Assembly: GCF_021173675.1 (NCBI RefSeq)
Contig: NZ_JAIHON010000013.1
Location: 62,001 to 126,000 of the forward strand
Direction: 5' to 3'
DNA length: 64,000 nt
DNA from: Streptomyces lincolnensis
GTDB taxonomy: Bacteria > Actinomycetota > Actinomycetes > Streptomycetales > Streptomycetaceae
Under the pieces are notes generated by a model. The model did no database searches and was not told the origin of the DNA. It saw only the letters and a program-made list of their open reading frames with translations. Positions 35,748 through 44,479 of the stretch are shown here, one piece after another (positions within the stretch are counted from its first letter, which is position 1; every line of letters starts with the position of its first letter). The position numbers were made by a program, and so were the translations under genes.

Positions 35748-36440
35748 CGACCACTCCCGCAGTTCCTCCTTCAGGGACCGCTGAAAGGTCGTCAACAGGG
35801 CCTGCACGACCAGCGGTTCCATGTCGGCGGAGAGCGACTTCACGTCCCGCGCGTCCCGTTCGGACACCTCGCCGCGGAAGAGCCGCGCCAGCTCGTGGGC
35901 GGCGGCCCGCGAGTGCTCGATGAGGACCTTGCGCGAGGCGAGGATCGCCTCCTGCGACAGCGGCATGTCGAGCAGCCGGACGCCGAGCCGGAGCAGCCCG
36001 AGATCCACGCGGTAGGCCGCGTCCTCCCGCCGGACGACGTCCATCGCGGCGAGCCGCTCCACGTCGTCGTCGCTCAGGGCCCGTCCCGCCCGCCGCTGGA
36101 GCTCCTCGCGCGTCATCGTCTCCATCACGTCCGGCGCCCAGGAGGCGACCACGGCCCGGTGGATGGCGAGGTCGTGGGCGCTGAGGTCGGCCGGCAGCTG
36201 CTGGAGGTAGCGCTCGATGGCCGCCAGCGTCATGCCCTGGTGCTGAAGCTCCTCGATCAGGGCCAGCCGGGCCAGGTGCTCCCCGCCGTAGTGCCCCACG
36301 CGGCGCGGGCCGATCACCGGCGGGGGCAGCAGGCCCTTGGTGCCGTAGAAGCGGACCGTGCGGACCGTGACACCGGCCCGCGCGGCCAGCTCGTCGATCG
36401 TGAGGGCGGGCTCCCCGGCGGCGGTGGCGTCGGTCGTCAT
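35724..36440 (-). CDS. MerR-family transcriptional regulator
   Basis: A 238-residue regulator with the HTH LTIDELAARAGVTVRTVRFY, the wing GLLPPPVIGPRRVGHYGGEHL, and the dimerisation helix LALIEELQHQGMTLAAIERYL. The C-terminal domain of about 130 residues is larger than in metal sensors and lacks clustered cysteines, so an organic ligand is more likely. Its own promoter appears to contain a dyad in the spacer (36448-36476), the classic MerR arrangement. It overlaps the convergent SDR gene end. Confidence 0.88.
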   Translation of the reverse strand: MTTDATAAGEPALTIDELAARAGVTVRTVRFYGTKGLLPPPVIGPRRVGHYGGEHLARLALIEELQHQGMTLAAIERYLQQLPADLSAHDLAIHRAVVASWAPDVMETMTREELQRRAGRALSDDDVERLAAMDVVRREDAAYRVDLGLLRLGVRLLDMPLSQEAILASRKVLIEHSRAAAHELARLFRGEVSERDARDVKSLSADMEPLVVQALLTTFQRSLKEELREWSSQADGSA

Positions 36441-36447
36441 GTGCAGC

Positions 36448-36476
36448 AGTATCGCTGTCTCACCAATGGTGTGAAA
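36448..36476 (-). promoter_or_regulatory. MerR-type promoter with dyad in the spacer
   Basis: Minus strand: TTTCAC (-35) and GATACT (-10) are 17 bp apart. The inverted repeat CACCATTGGTG (36461-36471) lies inside the spacer. GATACT ends seven bases before the MerR ATG, so the transcript is probably leaderless and self-regulated. Confidence 0.45.
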
Positions 36477-36671
36477 CCTCTCGGGCACCGTCGTCGATCA
36501 CGGGGTCCGCTCCTGTGAGATGTGCCCCGCTGTGACCTCCGCCACCGCATACGGGGTGTTTTCCGGGGAAGGTGGGCCCCTGGCCTGTGCCTTCCACCGA
36601 GGGCACGGGCCTTGGCACGTCCGGAGACCCGAGCGCGACCCGCCGGGGCGCACCAGAGAGTGGAACCACCC

Positions 36672-38138
36672 GTGAGCAAGGACGCCGTGGAATCGGCACA
36701 GGCCGCCGCACGCACCGAGGCGGCCCGGGTGCCCGCGGACGCGGGCGACGCCGGTTACAGCAAGGACCTCAAGGCCCGCCACGTCAACATGATCGCCATC
36801 GGCGGCGCCATCGGCACCGGCCTCTTCCTGGGCGCCGGAGGACGCCTCCACAGCGCGGGACCGGCGCTCGCGCTCGCCTACCTCGTCTGCGGGATCTTCG
36901 CCTTCTTCGTGGTCCGCGCCCTCGGCGAGCTGGTCCTGTACCGCCCGTCCTCCGGCTCCTTCGTGTCGTACGCCCGCGAGTTCCTGGGCGAGAAGGGCGC
37001 CTATGTCGCCGGCTGGATGTACTTCCTGAACTGGTCCACGACCGGTATCGCCGACATCACCGCGATCGCCCTCTACACCCACTACTGGAGCCTGTTCACC
37101 GACATCCCCCAGTGGACGCTGGCCCTGATCGCGCTGGCCGTCGTCCTGGCCGTGAACCTCATCTCCGTCAGGATCTTCGGCGAGATGGAGTTCTGGTTCG
37201 CGATCATCAAGGTCGCCACGCTGGTCGGCTTCATGCTGATCGGTATCTTCCTGCTCGCCACCCGGCACGAGGTGGACGGGCGGACCCCCGGCCTGTCGGT
37301 GATCACGGACAACGGCGGAGTCCTCCCGCACGGCGTGCTGCCGGTCGTCCTCGTCATGCAGGGCGTGATCTTCGCGTACGCCGCCCTGGAACTGGTCGGT
37401 GTCGCCGCGGGCGAGACGGCCGAACCGGAGAAGGTCGTCCCGCGCGCGGTGAACTCGATCATGTGGCGCGTCGGCCTCTTCTACGTCGGCTCGGTCGTCC
37501 TCCTGGCCCTGCTGCTCCCCGGCTCGGTCTACTCGGCCGACGAGAGCCCCTTCGTCACGGTCCTGTCGAGGATCGGCGTCCCGGCGGCGGGCGACGTGAT
37601 GAACCTGGTGGTCCTCACGGCCGCGATGTCCTCCCTCAACTCCGGCCTGTACTCCACGGGCCGCATCCTGCGCTCCATGGCGATGGCCGGCTCGGCCCCG
37701 CGGTTCACGGCCCGCATGAACCGCAGCCAGGTCCCCTACGGCGGCATCCTGCTCACCTGCGCGGTGTGCGTCCTCGGCGTCGGCCTGAACTACCTCGTTC
37801 CCGGCCAGGCCTTCGAGATCGTCCTGAACGTGGCCTCCCTCGGCATCATCTCCACCTGGGTGATCATCATGATCTGCCACCTCGTCTTCGTCCGCCGCGC
37901 CAAGGCCGGCCTGCTCGCCCGTCCCTCCTTCCGCCTCCCCGGCAGCCCGGTCACCGAGATCACCACGATCGCCTTCCTGCTGGCCGTCCTCGCCCTCATG
38001 GGCAACGACCCGGACGTCGGCCGCAAGACCCTCCTCCTCATCCCCCTCATCGCCCTGATGCTCACCGCGGGCTGGTTCGCCGTCCGCCGCCGCGTCGCCC
38101 GCACCACGGACCAGGAACTCACCAGGCTCACCGGCTGA
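36672..38138 (+). CDS. Amino-acid permease (L-asparagine permease-like, APC family)
   Basis: A 488-residue transporter with about twelve membrane helices. The first carries the family motif NMIAIGGAIGTGLFLGAG, which binds the amino-acid backbone. STTGIADITAIALY and YAALELVGVAAGETAEPEKVVPRAVN are typical of AnsP/GABA-permease-type proteins. The start is a GTG; the RBS is weak (GAGAGTGG). The 230-bp upstream region contains an imperfect hairpin (36582-36611) that could affect the leader. Substrate assignment is by overall resemblance only. Confidence 0.85.
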   Translation: MSKDAVESAQAAARTEAARVPADAGDAGYSKDLKARHVNMIAIGGAIGTGLFLGAGGRLHSAGPALALAYLVCGIFAFFVVRALGELVLYRPSSGSFVSYAREFLGEKGAYVAGWMYFLNWSTTGIADITAIALYTHYWSLFTDIPQWTLALIALAVVLAVNLISVRIFGEMEFWFAIIKVATLVGFMLIGIFLLATRHEVDGRTPGLSVITDNGGVLPHGVLPVVLVMQGVIFAYAALELVGVAAGETAEPEKVVPRAVNSIMWRVGLFYVGSVVLLALLLPGSVYSADESPFVTVLSRIGVPAAGDVMNLVVLTAAMSSLNSGLYSTGRILRSMAMAGSAPRFTARMNRSQVPYGGILLTCAVCVLGVGLNYLVPGQAFEIVLNVASLGIISTWVIIMICHLVFVRRAKAGLLARPSFRLPGSPVTEITTIAFLLAVLALMGNDPDVGRKTLLLIPLIALMLTAGWFAVRRRVARTTDQELTRLTG

Positions 38139-38177
38139 CCAGGGGCCACTGTCAGTGGCGACCTCTACGGTGGCGTC

Positions 38178-38522
38178 ATGGGGGAGATCGAGTACATCCG
38201 AGGCGACGCCACCGTTCCGTCGGTGAAGGGCGTCAAGGTGATCGCCCATGTCTGCCGGCCGTGTGCTTGTCGGCATACGGCGGGGGATGCGCCCCGAAGG
38301 GGCGCGGGGAACTGCGCGACCAGCCACGTGCTGCCTGCAGACGCCCACGGTCAGGACGTCCTACGGCGAGGTGCCTGCCCCACCCAGCGGAGCGCCACGC
38401 CACGGATAGGGTGCGGTCTGGCCAGGGGCAAGTGGTCCCGCGTCGAGCCGCTGATCATCGAGCGGCTGACCCGACAGGGGATCACAGTCACGGTCTACGA
38501 CCATGAAGGAGGCGGCAGTTGA
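38178..38522 (+). pseudogene. Macrodomain protein with its core replaced by a dispersed repeat
   Basis: The first 26 codons (MGEIEYIRGDATVPSVKGVK then IAHVC) and the last 42 (PRIGCGLARGKW onward to VTVYDHEGG) match ADP-ribose-binding macrodomain proteins of about 150 residues. The middle, about 38256-38390, instead encodes unrelated Cys/Arg/Ala-rich sequence and contains the dispersed repeat at 38297-38322. By chance the frame stays open, giving 114 codons. The ADP-ribose-binding loops in the centre are missing, so it is almost certainly non-functional. Its TGA overlaps the TTG start of the kinase gene. Confidence 0.75.
38297..38322 (+). repeat. Dispersed repeat, copy 1
   Basis: A 26-bp sequence with core GCGCGGGGAACTGCGCG, identical to bases 39421-39446. 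It lies inside the broken macrodomain gene. I recall this as a common short intergenic repeat in Streptomyces. Confidence 0.7.
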
Positions 38523-39421
38523 ACCGGGACATCGACGTGCTGGTGCTGGGCGGCGCGGGCGTGGACACCATCGTGTACGTGCCGGAGCTGCCGCTGCCCT
38601 ACGCCGACAGCTACATGATCGACTCGGGGATCCGCACCCGGGCCGGACAGACCGGTGACTTCGTCGCCGTCGGCCTGAGCGCCCTGGGCCTGCGCACCCA
38701 CCACCTCGACCTGATCGGCGACGACCCCGAGGGCGACCTGGTCCGCGCACTGCACCGCGACCACGGCATCGGGCTGACCGAGATCTCCCAGCCCGCGGGC
38801 ACCAAGCGCGCGGTCAACCTGGTGGGCCCCGACGGCCGCCGCCTCTCGCTCTACGACACCAGCCGCTCCCACCCCGACGACCGCCTGCCGGAGGCGACCG
38901 TCCGGGCCCTCGCCAGCGCCGGCCGCCACGCCCACGTCTCGATCACCCAACCCTGCGCCCACGCCCTGCCCGTCCTGCGCGAGACAGGCGTGACCATCTC
39001 CACCGACCTCCACGACTGGGACGGCGAGAACGACTACCACGAGCCCTTCGCCCACACGGCCGACCTCGTCTTCCTCTCCGCCGCCGCCCTGCCCGACCCC
39101 GAGCGGACCATGCGCCGCATCGTGGAGCGGGGCAGGGCACGGACGGTCGTCGCGACGGCCGGCGCCGAGGGCGCATACCTCCTGACCGACGACACCCTCA
39201 CCCACATCCCACCCGCCACGCCCCCCTCCCCGGTGATCGACACCAACGGAGCGGGAGACGCTTTCGCGGCCGCATACCTCTACGGCATGCTCACCGGCCA
39301 ACCCCCGCACCAGTGCGCCCGATACGGCACCCTGGCAGGCGCCCACGCCTGCACCATCCCGTCCACAGAAACGAACGCGATCAACAGCACAGAACTCCTA
39401 AGGCTCACCGCAACCCCCTAA
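38519..39421 (+). CDS. PfkB-family carbohydrate kinase
   Basis: A 300-residue ribokinase-like sugar or nucleoside kinase. VLVLGGAGVDTIVYVPELP begins the fold, and the phosphate-binding catalytic motif is PVIDTNGAGDAFAAAYLYG, with the catalytic Asp in DTNGAGD. The substrate is not predictable. It starts at TTG, overlapping the macrodomain stop (TTGA), with GGAGG at 38507-38511. The intact ancestor was therefore probably a coupled macrodomain-kinase pair, possibly acting on ADP-ribose-derived sugars (inference). Confidence 0.85.
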   Translation: MNRDIDVLVLGGAGVDTIVYVPELPLPYADSYMIDSGIRTRAGQTGDFVAVGLSALGLRTHHLDLIGDDPEGDLVRALHRDHGIGLTEISQPAGTKRAVNLVGPDGRRLSLYDTSRSHPDDRLPEATVRALASAGRHAHVSITQPCAHALPVLRETGVTISTDLHDWDGENDYHEPFAHTADLVFLSAAALPDPERTMRRIVERGRARTVVATAGAEGAYLLTDDTLTHIPPATPPSPVIDTNGAGDAFAAAYLYGMLTGQPPHQCARYGTLAGAHACTIPSTETNAINSTELLRLTATP

Positions 39422-39446
39422 AGGGGCGCGGGGAACTGCGCGACCA
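39421..39446 (+). repeat. Dispersed repeat, copy 2
   Basis: Exact second copy of the 26-bp repeat, immediately after the kinase stop. Its first ten bases also form one arm of the hairpin at 39422-39504. Confidence 0.7.
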
Positions 39447-39504
39447 ACCACAACGAACTCGCAGCCGCAAGCGGACAAATCGAGGCACAACCATCCGCGC
39501 CCCT
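39422..39504. terminator. Long-range inverted repeat between convergent genes
   Basis: AGGGGCGCGG (39422-39431) is exactly complementary to CCGCGCCCCT (39495-39504), enclosing 63 bases between the kinase and M1 peptidase 3' ends. It could act as a terminator for both. Confidence 0.4.
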
Positions 39505-40999
39505 AATGCTCGTGCACGTCATTCGTCGCAGCGATCTTCTTCCACGACTTCGGCTGCACAACCTCCTCGGAGGCCCCGGCGATCGAAGCCGCCCTTGCCG
39601 CGGGAGCGCCCGGCTTCACCGGCTGGAACAACCACGTGTCGAACAGCCCCGCCAACGCCTGCCCCGACACCTCCTCCGCGTACTTCTGGAAGTCACCCAC
39701 CGACGCGTTGCCGTGCGCGTACTTCTGCGGCCACCCCTTGAGAATCGCGAAGAACGCCGCGTCCCCGATCTCGTTCCGCAGGGCCTGCAGCGCCAGCGCC
39801 CCCCGGTCGTACACCGCGAGGTGGAACTGGTTCTCCGGACCGGGATCCCCGGGCTTCACCGTCCAGAACGGATCGTCGGCAGGCCGCGAGGCGTACACGT
39901 AGTCGGCGATCTCCTGCGCCGTCCCCTCGTTCTCGTGCTCGGACCACAGCCACTGGGCGTAGCGCGCGAAGCCCTCGTTGATCCAGATGTCCTTCCAGTG
40001 CCTGACCGACACCTCGTCGCCGTACCACTGGTGGGCCAGCTCATGGACGACGACGGACACGTTCGACCCTCGCGCGAACTGCTGCGGGCTGTAGAACGGC
40101 CGGGTCTGTGTCTCCAGCGCGTACCCCACCTGCGGGGTGTTCGGCACGTACCCGCCGAGCGCGTTGTAGGGATACGGCCCGAAGTACTCGGTCAGCCAGT
40201 CGGCGATCTCCCCGGTCCGCTCGACGCTCGCCCGCGCCGCGCCGTCGTTGTCGCCGAGGTCCTTGCTGTAGGCGTTGATGACCGGAATACCGCTCTCGCT
40301 CGTGCCGGTCGTGACGTCGAACCGCCCGACGGCCAGGGTCGCGAGATAGGTGGTCTGCGGCTTGTTGGAGCGCCAGTTGTAGCGGGTCCAGCCGGCCCGC
40401 GAACTCGTGGACTGGAGCGTGCCGTTGGAGATGGCCTGGTGCCCGTCGGGCACCTGCACCGACACGTCGAAGGTGGCCTTGTCGAGCGGGTGGTCGTTGC
40501 TCGGGAACCACCACCAGGCCCCCTCGGGCTCGCCCGCCGCGACCCCGCCGTCGGGGGTGCGCAGCCAGGCGTTGAACCCGTACGCCTCCTTGGCCGACGG
40601 CACCCCGCTGTAGCGCACCACCACGGTGACGGCCGTGCCCTTGGCCAGCGGCGTCTTCGGCGTGATCTCCAGCTCGTGTTCGCCGGAGGTCGTGAAGGAC
40701 GCCTTCGCGCCGTTGACCCGTACCTCGCTGACGTCCAGCAGGAAGTCCAGGTTGAACCGCGACAGGTCCTGGGTGGTGCGGGCCAGGAGGGTCGTCGTGC
40801 CCTCCAGACGGTCCGTGGCCGGCTGGTACTTCAGCCGGAGGTCGTAGTGGGAGACGTCGTATCCGCCGTTGCCGTAGGCCGGGTAGTAGGGATCGCCGAT
40901 GCCCGGAGCGCCGGGGGCGAAGCTCGCGGCCGATGCCGGGATCGCCAGCAACAAGGAGGCCGCGGCGAGTGCGCCCGGCGCGAGGATTCTGCGATGCAC
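39503..40999 (-). CDS. Secreted M1-family metallopeptidase
   Basis: A 498-residue exported aminopeptidase-like protein. The signal peptide runs to about residue 25 (LAIPASAASF). The zinc site is HELAHQW with His319, Glu320, His323, and the third ligand Glu342 in WINEGFA, in the correct 18-residue spacing. The N-terminal beta domain (YDVSHYDLRLKYQPATDRLEG) is typical of M1. No GAMEN motif is obvious, so the mode of aminopeptidase substrate anchoring is uncertain. I start at the GTG (VHRRILAPGAL) with GGAG five bases upstream. Confidence 0.9.
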   Translation of the reverse strand: MHRRILAPGALAAASLLLAIPASAASFAPGAPGIGDPYYPAYGNGGYDVSHYDLRLKYQPATDRLEGTTTLLARTTQDLSRFNLDFLLDVSEVRVNGAKASFTTSGEHELEITPKTPLAKGTAVTVVVRYSGVPSAKEAYGFNAWLRTPDGGVAAGEPEGAWWWFPSNDHPLDKATFDVSVQVPDGHQAISNGTLQSTSSRAGWTRYNWRSNKPQTTYLATLAVGRFDVTTGTSESGIPVINAYSKDLGDNDGAARASVERTGEIADWLTEYFGPYPYNALGGYVPNTPQVGYALETQTRPFYSPQQFARGSNVSVVVHELAHQWYGDEVSVRHWKDIWINEGFARYAQWLWSEHENEGTAQEIADYVYASRPADDPFWTVKPGDPGPENQFHLAVYDRGALALQALRNEIGDAAFFAILKGWPQKYAHGNASVGDFQKYAEEVSGQALAGLFDTWLFQPVKPGAPAARAASIAGASEEVVQPKSWKKIAATNDVHEH

Positions 41000-41179
41000 G
41001 AAAACTCCAAGTCGTTGGGGCACGAAGTCTGTTCGCAGCCTATTGAGTCCCTGTGAGCCCGGGCCTGTCCATGGCCACCCCTGTCACACACATGCCATTC
41101 GGCCGACATGAGCCCGCCGTTCCGCATCCCGCCCGCCCCTCGCGTGCCCGATCGCCCTCTTCTGCACGGGAGTTGACCG

Positions 41180-43150
41180 ATGTACCGTCCGCGCATGCCC
41201 ACACGCATGCGCTTCACGACCTGGAGACAGCTCGCCGTGGTCGCCGTCGCAGCCCTGACGGCCGCCCTCCTCACCCCGGCCGCGGCCCACGGCACACCCC
41301 GCGAGAGCAAGCCGGTGTACTCGTACGACAAGGCCGTCCGCGAAGCGGTCTGGGTGGACACCGGCCTCGACGGCGACGGCGACGGGAAGACCGACCGCGT
41401 CGCCGCCGACATCGTCCGGCCCCGCGAACCCGCCCTGCAGGGCCGGAAGATCCCCGTGATCATGGACGCCAGCCCGTACTACTCCTGCTGCGGACGCGGC
41501 AACGAGAGCCAGCTGAAGACGTACGACGCCGACGGCGACGTCGTGCAGATGCCGCTGTTCTACGACAACTACTTCGTGCCCCGCGGCTACGCCTTCGTCG
41601 GCGTCGACCTCGCCGGCACCAACCGCTCCGACGGCTGCGTGGACGTCGGCGGACGCTCCGACATCCAGTCCGCGAAGGCCGTGGTCGACTGGCTGAACGG
41701 CCGCGCCAAGGCCTACACCACCCGCACCGGCGACAAGCGGGCCAAGGCCACCTGGACCAACGGCCGGACCGGCATGATCGGCAAGAGCTGGGACGGCACC
41801 ATCGCCAACGGCGTCGCCGCCACAGGCGTCAGGGGACTGGAGACGATCGTCCCGATCAGCGCCATCTCCACCTGGTACGACTACTACTTCTCCGAGGGCG
41901 CCCCGCTCTACGACTCCGGCCCCGACTGGCTGTCGAACTACGTCGACAGCCCCGACGCCCGCGCCAAGTGCGCGGCCGTCCAGCAGCGGATCGTCGACGG
42001 CGCCCCGCGCACCGGCGACCTGACGCCCTTCTGGAGCGAGCGGGACTACGTCGAGGCCGCCTCGAAGGTGAGGGCGAGCGTCTTCCTGATCCACGGTATG
42101 CAGGACCTCAACGTCCGGATGCAGCACGTCGGCCCGTGGTGGGACGCCCTCGCGAAGAACGGCGTCGAGCGCAAGATCTGGCTCTCCCAGACCGGCCACG
42201 TCGACCCCTTCGACTTCCGCCGCGCGGACTGGGTCGAGACCCTGCACCGCTGGTTCGACCACGAACTCCTCGGCTACGACAACGGCATCGACCGCGAGCC
42301 GATGGCCGACGTCGAGCGCCACCCCGACCAATGGGTCACCTCGAAGGTCTGGCCCCCGGCCGGCACCGCCGCCACCACGCTGCGCCCCGCCGAGGGCACC
42401 CAGGAGGGCGTCGGCAGGCTCGGTCTGCGCCCGGGCACCGGCACCGAGACCTTCACCGACGACCCGAAGCTGAGCGAGACCGACTGGGCCGCGCGGATCG
42501 ACACGGCCACACCCGACAAGGCGGGCTTCACCACCGGCCCGCTCACCAAGGACCTCCGCCTGTCCGGCTCCTCCAAGGTCACGGTGACCGCCACGCCCAC
42601 CACCTCGACGGCCCACCTGTCCGCCGTCCTCGTGGACCTCGGCCCCGACACCATCCGGGACTACGGCGCGAGCGGCGAGGGCATCACCACCCTCACCGAC
42701 CGCACCTGCTGGGGCGCGAGCACCACCGGGGACAGCGCCTGCTTCAAGGGGACCGCGGCGAAGACCGCCGACGTCGACTTCACGGTCGTCAGCCGCGGCT
42801 GGGCCGACCTGGGCAACCACGCCGACCCGCGCAAGGGCGTCCCGCTCACGCCGGGCAAGGCGTACACCATCACCCTGGACCTCGGCGCCACCGACCACGT
42901 CGTCCCGGCCGGCCACCGTCTCGCGCTGATCGTCGCGGGCACCGACAAGGACCTCATCGACCCGCCGTCGACCACCCCGACGCTGACCCTCGACCTCACC
43001 CGCACCTCGGCCCGCGTCCCCTTCGTCGGCGGCACCGCCGCCTTCGCCCGCGCCACCGCCGGCTCCCCGGCCGTAACCGGACAAGACCCGCACCTCGACG
43101 GCGTGACGACACCGCGCACCACCCAGCGCATACCGGGGGAGAGCCGATGA
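41180..43150 (+). CDS. Secreted X-Pro dipeptidyl-peptidase (CocE/NonD family)
   Basis: A 656-residue exported serine hydrolase. The signal peptide spans about residues 11-36 (WRQLAVVAVAALTAALLTPAAA). The nucleophile is in MIGKSWDGTIANGVA (GxSWDG), the acid near LIHGMQDLNVRMQH, and the histidine in TGHVDPFDF. The C-terminal third is the jelly-roll domain of the PepX/CocE family. It releases X-Pro dipeptides from peptides. GGAG seven bases upstream supports the ATG. The stop overlaps the M14 gene start (ATGA), so the two secreted peptidases are coupled. Confidence 0.92.
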   Translation: MYRPRMPTRMRFTTWRQLAVVAVAALTAALLTPAAAHGTPRESKPVYSYDKAVREAVWVDTGLDGDGDGKTDRVAADIVRPREPALQGRKIPVIMDASPYYSCCGRGNESQLKTYDADGDVVQMPLFYDNYFVPRGYAFVGVDLAGTNRSDGCVDVGGRSDIQSAKAVVDWLNGRAKAYTTRTGDKRAKATWTNGRTGMIGKSWDGTIANGVAATGVRGLETIVPISAISTWYDYYFSEGAPLYDSGPDWLSNYVDSPDARAKCAAVQQRIVDGAPRTGDLTPFWSERDYVEAASKVRASVFLIHGMQDLNVRMQHVGPWWDALAKNGVERKIWLSQTGHVDPFDFRRADWVETLHRWFDHELLGYDNGIDREPMADVERHPDQWVTSKVWPPAGTAATTLRPAEGTQEGVGRLGLRPGTGTETFTDDPKLSETDWAARIDTATPDKAGFTTGPLTKDLRLSGSSKVTVTATPTTSTAHLSAVLVDLGPDTIRDYGASGEGITTLTDRTCWGASTTGDSACFKGTAAKTADVDFTVVSRGWADLGNHADPRKGVPLTPGKAYTITLDLGATDHVVPAGHRLALIVAGTDKDLIDPPSTTPTLTLDLTRTSARVPFVGGTAAFARATAGSPAVTGQDPHLDGVTTPRTTQRIPGESR

Positions 43151-44391
43151 TCCGCGCCCTGACCCTCACCACCGCGGCTCTGGCCGCCTCCCTGGTCGCG
43201 GTGCCCGCCGCCGCCACGGAGGCCCCGCCCCGCACCGGCTTCGAACAGACGAACGGCGCCCGCTGGACGACCCAGCCCGAGGAACAGGACTTCCTCGCGG
43301 CCGTCGACCGGGCAAGCACCCGCGTCTCCGTAGGGTCCATCGGTACGACGAAACAGGGCCGCCCGCTCCAACTCGTCCGGATCGGCGCCCGGCACGCCCC
43401 GAACACGGTGCTCCTGGTGTGCAGCCAGCACGGGGACGAACCCTCCGGCCGCGAGGCGTGTCTGACCACGATCCGCGACCTGGCGTACGCGAAGGACCGG
43501 CCCACCCGCCGCCTCCTGGAGCGCACCACCCTGCTCGTCGTGCCCACCGCCAACCCCGACGGCCGCGCCGCCGACACCCGGGGCAACAGCGACGGCGTCG
43601 ACGTCAACCGCGACCACCTCGCCCTCCAGACCGCCGAGGGGCGCGCCCTGGCCGCGGTGATCCGCGACCGGCGCCCCGACCTCATCTACGACCTGCACGA
43701 ATACGGCTCCACGCCCCCGTACTACGACAAGGACCTCTTCGACCTCTGGCCCCGCAACCTCAACACGGCCCCGGCCGTCCACGACGAGGCCGAGACCCTC
43801 TCCCGCGCCTACGTGCGCCCGGCCGCCCGCGGCGCCGGGTACACCACCGGCACCTACGGCATCTGGACCGACCCCGTCACCGGCGAGCCGATCCGGCAGG
43901 TCGCCGGGGACGGCCAGGAACGCATCCTGCGGAACATGTCCGGAATCAAGCACGCGCTCGGCCTGCTCATCGAGAGCCGCGTCGAACCCCTGACCGACGT
44001 AAGCGAACCGGCGAACAACCGACGCCGGGTGGACTCCCAACTGGCCGCGCTCAAGGGCCTGTTCACCTTCACCGACGACCGCCGTGCCCAGGTCGAGAAG
44101 GCGACGGACGCGGCCCGCCGGGCCGGCTGGGCCGACACCGGACCCGTCTACGTCGGCGGCGCCGACAACGACCCGCCCGAACCCGCCGAGGTGATCCAGG
44201 ACCCGCCCTGCGGCTACCGCCTGACCGCCGAGCAGTACACGGAGGTCAAGGACGAACTCGCCCTGCACGGAGTGCGCACCCACGGCACCTACGTCCCGCT
44301 CCGCCAGCCGCTGCGCGCCCTCGTCCCGCTGCTCCTCGACGAGCGCGCGCCGTACCACCTGACGGTCGCGGAGCCCGACACCGCTTGCTGA
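43147..44391 (+). CDS. Secreted M14-family zinc carboxypeptidase
   Basis: A 414-residue peptidase with a short signal peptide (residues 1-23, ending VPAAAT). The zinc-binding pair is His95/Glu98 in SQHGDEPSGRE, and DLHEYG supplies the third histidine. NPDGR and VDVNRDH are family substrate-binding motifs. It starts within the stop of the X-Pro peptidase gene, so the pair would cooperate in breaking down extracellular peptides from both ends. Confidence 0.9.
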   Translation: MIRALTLTTAALAASLVAVPAAATEAPPRTGFEQTNGARWTTQPEEQDFLAAVDRASTRVSVGSIGTTKQGRPLQLVRIGARHAPNTVLLVCSQHGDEPSGREACLTTIRDLAYAKDRPTRRLLERTTLLVVPTANPDGRAADTRGNSDGVDVNRDHLALQTAEGRALAAVIRDRRPDLIYDLHEYGSTPPYYDKDLFDLWPRNLNTAPAVHDEAETLSRAYVRPAARGAGYTTGTYGIWTDPVTGEPIRQVAGDGQERILRNMSGIKHALGLLIESRVEPLTDVSEPANNRRRVDSQLAALKGLFTFTDDRRAQVEKATDAARRAGWADTGPVYVGGADNDPPEPAEVIQDPPCGYRLTAEQYTEVKDELALHGVRTHGTYVPLRQPLRALVPLLLDERAPYHLTVAEPDTAC

Positions 44392-44479
44392 AGTGAAGAA
44401 GATCTGCACCACCTGTGGTAGGTCCTAGGGCACGACACGGAACAGGCGTACGCACGGCCTCCACGGGAAGGTGCCGCTG

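Noticed and set aside
41053..44391. 1112-codon frame that includes the M14 peptidase
   Set aside because: Its first 700 codons are an out-of-frame reading of the X-Pro peptidase gene. The real peptidase starts at 43147 with a signal peptide and ATGA coupling.
44408..44419. ACCACCTGTGGT palindrome as a confirmed BCCT operator
   Set aside because: A 12-bp dyad in a GC-rich intergenic region is weak evidence alone; mentioned only within the BCCT entry.
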